Part shown: positions 23,217-27,660 of the stretch, piece after piece
How the letters are laid out: every line of letters begins with the position of its first letter
Numbering within the stretch: position 1 is the first letter of the stretch
NCBI GenBank assembly: GCA_964540425.1
Contig: CAZIMW010000015.1
Span: 1 to 27,660, forward strand
Origin: Marifrigoribacter sp964540425
GTDB lineage: Bacteria > Bacteroidota > Bacteroidia > Flavobacteriales > Flavobacteriaceae
Reading direction: 5' to 3'
Length of the DNA stretch: 27,660 bases
The notes under the pieces: model-generated
Told to the model about the DNA's origin: nothing
Database searches by the model: none
Seen by the model: only the letters and a program-made list of their open reading frames with translations
Program-made: the position numbers and the translations under genes

Positions 23217-24832
23217 TATTCTTTAATAATCTTAAAGCTAATTTTTTGGTTGTTGGAACTTATTGTTGCGATATACATTCCTGTGGTTAACGATTCCATA
23301 TTTACTGAATTTGCATTCTTTGAAATTGAAGTAGATAATACTTTGCTTCCGAGTATAGAATACATAGTAAATTCCGCTTCAGAAGTCCCTTCAGGAAAAG
23401 AAATATTTATTTTTGATGTTGTTGGATTTGGGTATAAAGCAAAATTTGAAAGTAAAAATTCATCTTCAATTCCTAATAGTTGTAATGCTAAATAAGCATT
23501 TTCAAAATTTGGTATTCCGTAGCCCATTTCGTCAGTAGGATTATTAAATAGATGAGCAGATTCTCTAATTATTTGCATCATTTGGTTATTTGGAGTTTGC
23601 GGCCTTGATTGCCACAAACAAGCTACAACACCTGCCATTATAGGCGAACTAAATGAGGTTCCACTATTATAAGTAACAAAACCATCGGTCCCTATTACTG
23701 CTGCACTAGCACCTTGTGCCATTACATCTGGTTTTATTCTTCCGTCTGTTGTTGGACCAATAGAGCTAAACGAAGCCCAATTTCCGTTAGAATCTACGGC
23801 ACCCACAGTCAACATTCCTGGCGAATCACCTGGAGTCCCAACATAAGTAAATCCTCCACCATCGTTTCCAGCGGAAGTAACTAAAATCATTCCTTTATCG
23901 AAAGCAATATTTGCACCTCTTGCCGAAAAAGTGGTTTGTCCATCTAAATCGTCATAACTATGATCGTAATTTGGATTGTCATAATTCTGATACCCTAAAG
24001 AAGTATTAACTACATCTACGCCTAGACTATCGGAGCGTTCTAATGCTTCTACCCACCAAGCTTCTTCAACTGGAGTTTCGGTTGGACCATATTCGGTTAC
24101 AAATAAATAATAGGATGCTTGTGGTGCGGTTCCAACAAATTCATCCTGTAAAAACCCTCCAATATTGCTGGTGGTTTTAGTTCCGTGGGAGCTTGTACCA
24201 TTAGCATTAGTGGTTCTTGCTTCAAAATCATAGGTTCCTAGTAGTCGCCCTTCATTTACCATATTTGCAAAACCGGGGTTGGTATTTACGGAAGGCAATC
24301 CACCTTCTAAAACAGCAACCACCATTCCGTCACCCGCAAAATCCAATTCATGTAAATAATCACCCGAAAGCATTTCTATTTGATTAGCAGCTTCACCATA
24401 ATTATAAACTACCCGATTATTATCATTTTCTATCGCAAATTTATCTTCAATAGGTGCTCCAGGAAAAAGGTTTAAATTTTTGTCGGCATACTCTACATCT
24501 ATAACAAACGACAAATCTAATAAAGCATTAATGTTTGTTTCGCTTCCTGTAACATAGACACAATTCATCCATTTCGACTTTGAATATACATTAATTCCTG
24601 ATGCATTTTTAATTTGCGTAATGTAATTTTCGTTTACAGGAACATCACGTTCGTCTATTGTAGTTCCTTGTAATGCCTTACGATCAATGGATTCTTGGGT
24701 TAAAATCAAAATAGGATCTGCTAAAGAAGCAGCTACATTCTCTTTATCTGTAAAAAACACCCAAGCAGCTTCTTGTTGCCCATAACTTTTCTGAATCAAC
24801 AGAAATACAAATAGTAATAGTAATTTTTTCAT
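23216..24832 (-). CDS. Secreted subtilisin-family (S8) protein with T9SS sorting domain
   Basis: A 538-residue exported protein: signal peptide 1-18 (ends KSYG), an N-terminal propeptide-like region (to about 150), the S8 domain (about 155-450) and a T9SS C-terminal domain (about 460-538: YPNPTTSKINISF, MYSILGSKVL, LTTGMYIATI, basic end). Of the catalytic triad, His216 (SSHGTKT), Ser393 (GTSFSSP) and the oxyanion Asn323 (SAGND) are present, but the Asp motif reads VAVLEGG with Glu176 in the Asp position. It should be exported through T9SS. It may be a weak or altered protease or a non-catalytic binding protein. It is coupled to the NMO/FabK-like gene behind it by a one-base overlap. Confidence 0.9.
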   Translation of the reverse strand: MKKLLLLFVFLLIQKSYGQQEAAWVFFTDKENVAASLADPILILTQESIDRKALQGTTIDERDVPVNENYITQIKNASGINVYSKSKWMNCVYVTGSETNINALLDLSFVIDVEYADKNLNLFPGAPIEDKFAIENDNNRVVYNYGEAANQIEMLSGDYLHELDFAGDGMVVAVLEGGLPSVNTNPGFANMVNEGRLLGTYDFEARTTNANGTSSHGTKTTSNIGGFLQDEFVGTAPQASYYLFVTEYGPTETPVEEAWWVEALERSDSLGVDVVNTSLGYQNYDNPNYDHSYDDLDGQTTFSARGANIAFDKGMILVTSAGNDGGGFTYVGTPGDSPGMLTVGAVDSNGNWASFSSIGPTTDGRIKPDVMAQGASAAVIGTDGFVTYNSGTSFSSPIMAGVVACLWQSRPQTPNNQMMQIIRESAHLFNNPTDEMGYGIPNFENAYLALQLLGIEDEFLLSNFALYPNPTTSKINISFPEGTSEAEFTMYSILGSKVLSTSISKNANSVNMESLTTGMYIATISSNNQKISFKIIKE

Positions 24833-24859
24833 GTGTCTTTAATATTTAATCGATTAGTT

Positions 24860-24925
24860 ACATGCTGCTAGATTTTAATCATTTTCTTTAAAATGACATA
24901 CTTTTTAGCATGTTCGTTTCATAGA
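24860..24925. repeat. Degenerate intergenic repeat, copy A (downstream of mnmA)
   Basis: The stretch from ACATGCTGCTAG to CATGTTCGTTTCATAGATTT resembles copy B at 26162-26229. Shared words in the same order and nearly the same spacing are TTAATCATT and CATGyTCGTTTCAT, with about two thirds identity between them by eye and a 2-base gap. Origin unknown; it may be a worn chromosomal repeat. Confidence 0.4.
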
Positions 24926-24929
24926 TTTT

Positions 24930-26135
24930 TTAGGAAATCACGCCACTTCCTATTAATTCTTCACCTAAATACCAAGCAACAAATTGCCCTTCGGTGATTG
25001 CGGATTGTGGATTTTCAAAGATAACATAAAGTCCTGAGTTTGTTTGATAAAGTGTCGCTTTTTCTAATGCTTGACGATATCTAATTCTAGCTTTAACTTT
25101 TAATGAATCTCCATTATTAATTTTTAAATCGGGTCGTACCCAATGTATTTCTTCAGGTTTTACAAGTAATCCATTTCCGTACAATCCTGGATGACTTTTA
25201 CCTAAACCTACATAAATAATATTTTTATTTACATCGGTGTCAATTACAAACAAAGGTTCTTTAGTACCGCCAACTCGTAAACCCTTACGTTGTCCTTTGG
25301 TAAAATAATGTGCTCCTTGATGCTTACCAACTACTTTTCCATCTTCTTTGGAATAGGAATACTTTTCTGAAATGAATGCAAGTTCGTCCTCCTTTGAATT
25401 GAATATTGGAGTTTCTTTATGGTAGGCTTTATAATCTGAAGGGATTTCGATAATTTCTCCTTCCTTAGGTTTTAATTTTTGTTGAAGAAATTCAGGGAGT
25501 CTAACTTTCCCTATAAAACACAAACCTTGCGAATCCCTTTTATCTGCAGTAATTAATTCTTGTTCTTTGGCTATTTGACGAACTTCGGGTTTTAATAACT
25601 CACCAATTGGAAATAAAGTTTTTGAAAGTTGCTCTTGTGACAATTGACATAGAAAATACGATTGATCTTTGTTGGGATCTTTTCCTGCAAGTAAACTATA
25701 AGTTTCTTTTGTTGACCCATCAAGCTCACTGAGCGTAGTCGAAGAGCCTTTTCTACAATAGTGACCTGTTGCCACATAATCCGCTCCAAGTTCTAAAGCG
25801 ATTTTTAAAAATACGTCGAATTTTATTTCACGATTACAGAGTATATCTGGGTTTGGGGTTCGTCCCATTTCGTACTCCCGAAACATATAATCTACTATCT
25901 TTTCTTTGTATTCTTCGCTTAAATCTACGGTTTGAAATGGAATTCCTAATTTTTCGGCAACCAACATTGCATCGTTGCTATCGTCTAACCAAGGACATTC
26001 ATCTGAAATCGTCACGGAATCATCATGCCAGTTTTTCATAAAAAGCCCTATAACCTCATAGCCTTGCTCTTTTAAAAGATAAGCTGCAACACTGGAATCT
26101 ACTCCTCCACTAAGACCGACGACTACTCGTTTCAT
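24930..26135 (-). CDS. mnmA: tRNA-specific 2-thiouridylase MnmA
   Basis: A 401-residue cytoplasmic enzyme that puts sulfur on uridine-34 of Lys, Glu and Gln tRNAs. The PP-loop ATP site GLSGGVDSSVA is at 7-17, the metal/ATP region CPWLDDSNDA at 47-56, the nucleophilic Cys100 in TPNPDILCN, and the second catalytic Cys206 in SQGLCFIGK. The C-terminal beta domains include YFTKGQRKGLRVGG and RIRYRQALEKA. Between ATGHYCRK and YSLLAGKDPNKDQSYF the segment SSTTLSEL (about 131-138) is encoded by a GC-rich repeat shared with pyrD, and makes this surface loop longer than in typical MnmA. Related degenerate repeats flank the gene on both sides. No clear TAnnTTTG promoter is seen. Confidence 0.96.
   Translation of the reverse strand: MKRVVVGLSGGVDSSVAAYLLKEQGYEVIGLFMKNWHDDSVTISDECPWLDDSNDAMLVAEKLGIPFQTVDLSEEYKEKIVDYMFREYEMGRTPNPDILCNREIKFDVFLKIALELGADYVATGHYCRKGSSTTLSELDGSTKETYSLLAGKDPNKDQSYFLCQLSQEQLSKTLFPIGELLKPEVRQIAKEQELITADKRDSQGLCFIGKVRLPEFLQQKLKPKEGEIIEIPSDYKAYHKETPIFNSKEDELAFISEKYSYSKEDGKVVGKHQGAHYFTKGQRKGLRVGGTKEPLFVIDTDVNKNIIYVGLGKSHPGLYGNGLLVKPEEIHWVRPDLKINNGDSLKVKARIRYRQALEKATLYQTNSGLYVIFENPQSAITEGQFVAWYLGEELIGSGVIS
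25724..25747. repeat. GC-rich in-frame repeat in mnmA, copy 1
   Basis: On the plus strand TGAGCGTAGTCGAAGAGC (25730-25747), preceded by GCTCAC, stands out from the AT-rich surroundings. It matches TGAGCGGAGCCGAAGAGC in pyrD (6338-6355) at 16 of 18 bases. Its ends, GCTC and GAGC, are mutually inverted. In mnmA the complementary strand is read as SSTTLSE. Confidence 0.75.
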
Positions 26136-26161
26136 ATGTTTAAATTATATTTTTTTTGGTA

Positions 26162-26229
26162 ACATATGTGTTCGCTATTAATCATTCCGTTGTATGATAA
26201 AAGTTTTAACATGCTCGTTTCATGATTTA
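26162..26229. repeat. Degenerate intergenic repeat, copy B (upstream of mnmA)
   Basis: Runs from ACATATGTGTTCGC to CATGCTCGTTTCATGATTT and shares TTAATCATT and CATGyTCGTTTCAT with copy A (24860-24925), in the same orientation. With copy A it brackets mnmA as a direct repeat about 1.3 kb apart. Confidence 0.4.
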
Positions 26230-26236
26230 TTTATTT

Positions 26237-26402
26237 TCTCGCAAAGGCGCTAAGACGCAAAAGGAAAGTGTAAAGTTGAATTTAAAAATTAGACTGCAAA
26301 GTTATAGAAACCTTACCCGTTTACAAAACTTGGAGCTAAAGGTTTGAAGAGTGTTTATTTCATAAGATTGCTTCGCCCAAAAAAGGGCTCGCAAAGACAT
26401 GG
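26237..26402. repeat. Mosaic intergenic repeat region between mnmA and the MORN-repeat gene
   Basis: This 277-base gap (26136-26412) holds no open reading frame I can support. It contains CTCGCAAAGGCGCTAAGACG (from 26239), a word type often seen as scattered intergenic repeats in bacterial chromosomes, and a second CTCGCAAAGAC (26388-26398). The latter is part of an imperfect hairpin at 26368-26394: TTGC and CCC pair with GGG and GCAA around an A6 loop. It may be REP-like remnants; it could also act as a weak terminator for the MORN-repeat gene. Confidence 0.45.
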
Positions 26403-26412
26403 ATTAAACCTT

Positions 26413-27108
26413 TTAATGACGGATTCTTGGTTTTGGAAAAACTTCTTCTTTTACAAATTTACCGTTTTTGTAGGTTTTCCAGATTCCGTGTTTTTTTCCT
26501 TCTTTGTAGTTTCCTTCTAACGTGACATTTCCACTACCATCGTAATAGATTGCTGGGCCGTGAAGTTCGTCATTTTTGTAGCGTAGTTTTTTTAATAAAA
26601 CTCCTGTTGGAGAATAGTAATTGTTTTTTCCTTGTTTGATTCCATTCTCATAGGTTACTTCTTCTGCAATTTTACTATTAAGGTAATAGGTTATTTTTTG
26701 TCCATCCAGTTTTCCATCTTTATAAAATTCTTTAGTCATAATAACATTGGAATTCTTTTTATGAAAATAGATCCATTCACCAATTCGGTTTTTACCAATC
26801 ATTTTACCTTCACTTATTACTTTTCCTTTTTTGGTTAAGTATTTTACAAAGGCAGAATTGTCTTGATCGTTAAAAGTTTTTATTACGGAAGGTTTACTTA
26901 AACAATCCTTGCAATAATACTTAAAAACACCTATTTCTTTTCCCTGATTAAATTGACCAGAATATCTTATTTGATCAGATTTTTCATACTTCTTTTCCCA
27001 AACACCTTGACGTTTTCCTTGGCTATCCAGTTGATTGATATCGTTCTGAGAAACCATTGTTGAAAAACAAAAAAATGCACTTAGAATCATTAGAGAATAA
27101 ACTTTCAT
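26413..27108 (-). CDS. Secreted MORN-variant repeat protein
   Basis: A 231-residue exported protein with a signal peptide (about 1-20, ending TMVSQ). The rest consists of about six MORN_2-type repeats with the recurring form G-x-W/Y-x-x-Y-x-x-G-K-x-x-G: GKRQGVWEKKY, QGKEIGVFKYY, GKNRIGEWIYFH, DGKLDGQKITYY, NGIKQGKNNYY, DELHGPAIYYD, EGKKHGIWKTY. Similar proteins are often labelled YwqK-like antitoxins, but a signal peptide and the lack of a toxin gene nearby make that label doubtful. A CKDC pair (67-70) lies in the second repeat. Likely a periplasmic or surface protein of unknown role. It lies 101 bases downstream of the glutamate-synthase-like gene. Confidence 0.82.
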   Translation of the reverse strand: MKVYSLMILSAFFCFSTMVSQNDINQLDSQGKRQGVWEKKYEKSDQIRYSGQFNQGKEIGVFKYYCKDCLSKPSVIKTFNDQDNSAFVKYLTKKGKVISEGKMIGKNRIGEWIYFHKKNSNVIMTKEFYKDGKLDGQKITYYLNSKIAEEVTYENGIKQGKNNYYSPTGVLLKKLRYKNDELHGPAIYYDGSGNVTLEGNYKEGKKHGIWKTYKNGKFVKEEVFPKPRIRH

Positions 27109-27209
27109 ACAATTGTTTTTATGTATAACGAAGTTATTTTATTTCTATTGAATTACTTGCTTTATTATTTTTTAATTGAAGTTTAATTGGATTGTTTTAA
27201 TTTTACTAT

Positions 27210-27660
27210 TTAGCTTACTCCTCCAAATTTAATTCCTGTTAATTCTGCCATCTCTTTTTTCCAAGATGTTATGTCTTTTTGATTGAACTTATTTAAATGA
27301 TTATGTCCACAAGCTCGCGCCATTACTTTCATTAATTCAGTCGATGCAGAGAAGAAATTGAACAATTGATTTGCCGATTTATCAATGTTTATTAATTTTC
27401 GTAATTCTGGTTTTTGAGTAGCTATTCCCGCAGGACAGTTATTGGTATTACACATTCTTGCAGCTACACAACCAATGGATTGTAGAGCAGAATTAGACAA
27501 TGCAATTCCATCAGCACCTAAAGCCATTGCTTTAATAAAATCGTCTGGAACTCGAATTCCACCTGTGATAATTAAGGTTACATCTTTTCTATTTACTTTA
27601 TCAAGATAATGACGTGCTCTTGCTAATGCAGGAATTGTTGGTACAGAAATATTGTTTCTA
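27210..27660 (-). CDS. FMN-binding glutamate synthase family protein, C-terminal part (5' end outside window)
   Basis: The frame stays open to the window edge, giving about 149 C-terminal residues; an internal Met at 27527 is not the start. The upstream reading continues VPTIPALARARHYL, then TLIITGGIRVPDDFIKAMALGADG, the FMN-phosphate part of the glutamate synthase barrel. IGCVAARMCNTNNCPAGIATQ follows, with the three cysteines that bind a 3Fe-4S cluster in GltB. The short end after the cluster, without the beta-helix GXGXG domain of full GltB, fits the stand-alone FMN-binding (archaeal-type) glutamate synthase group. True reaction and amide source are unknown because the amidotransferase part, if any, is not in view. 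Confidence 0.88.
   Translation of the reverse strand, partial: RNNISVPTIPALARARHYLDKVNRKDVTLIITGGIRVPDDFIKAMALGADGIALSNSALQSIGCVAARMCNTNNCPAGIATQKPELRKLINIDKSANQLFNFFSASTELMKVMARACGHNHLNKFNQKDITSWKKEMAELTGIKFGGVS

Noticed and set aside
26413..27108. Toxin-antitoxin system around the YwqK-like repeat protein
   Set aside because: The protein has a signal peptide and there is no toxin-like gene beside it; MORN-type repeats alone do not support that label.
1..27660. CRISPR array, prophage, insertion sequence or tRNA gene
   Set aside because: No regularly spaced repeats, transposase, integrase or phage structural motifs, and no tRNA cloverleaf was recognised in the gaps between genes.

Overview
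The window is AT-rich, densely coded DNA from a member of Bacteroidota, most likely a marine-type Flavobacteriaceae. The evidence is two secreted proteins with a C-terminal type IX secretion (T9SS) sorting domain, a TonB-dependent receptor with an N-terminal carboxypeptidase-like plug extension, the long form of NusB, the PUR/DUF3276 and DUF1573 families, and promoters of the Bacteroidota TAnnTTTG type. I see no rRNA, tRNA, CRISPR array, phage or transposase, and no intergenic gap above 300 bases; the longest is 277 bases at 26136-26412.

Layout. Bases 1-1190 hold the 3' end of a FecA-like TonB receptor. Facing it is a minus-strand run (4751 to 1197) of a LysE-type exporter, an HMG-CoA-lyase-like enzyme, a 5'-nucleotidase-like lipoprotein and a membrane-anchored haem-binding protein. 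A secreted spondin-domain T9SS protein (4820-5731) overlaps tail to tail with class 2 dihydroorotate dehydrogenase (pyrD). A full TonB receptor (6905-9754) is divergent from peptidase T. Then come yajC, a DUF1573 lipoprotein, nusB and leucine dehydrogenase, all on the minus strand and bounded by clear hairpin terminators. A second plus-strand block (14256-22278) holds an ABC exporter, a PUR-family nucleic-acid-binding protein, a secreted M14 peptidase, and a tight two-gene unit of a GCS2-like ligase fused to CBS domains and an AstE/aspartoacylase-like M14 deacylase. The rest is minus strand: an FMN-dependent NMO/FabK-like enzyme translationally coupled to a T9SS subtilase, mnmA, a MORN-repeat secreted protein, and the 3' end of an FMN-binding glutamate synthase-like gene that runs off the window.

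Cooperation between genes. Leucine dehydrogenase and the HMG-CoA-lyase-like protein are the first and last enzymes of leucine breakdown but lie 9 kb apart. The TonB receptor and peptidase T share one intergenic control region. The ligase-CBS/deacylase pair looks like a make-and-break system for an amide-linked small molecule whose identity cannot be read from sequence.

Most worth a second look: (i) two copies of a GC-rich 22-base repeat (19/22 identical) inserted in the same reading phase inside pyrD and mnmA; (ii) the ligase-CBS/deacylase pair; (iii) a subtilase with Glu where the catalytic Asp should be; (iv) a class 2 type DHODH with the class 1 type Cys base; (v) related degenerate repeats flanking mnmA next to a mosaic intergenic region.
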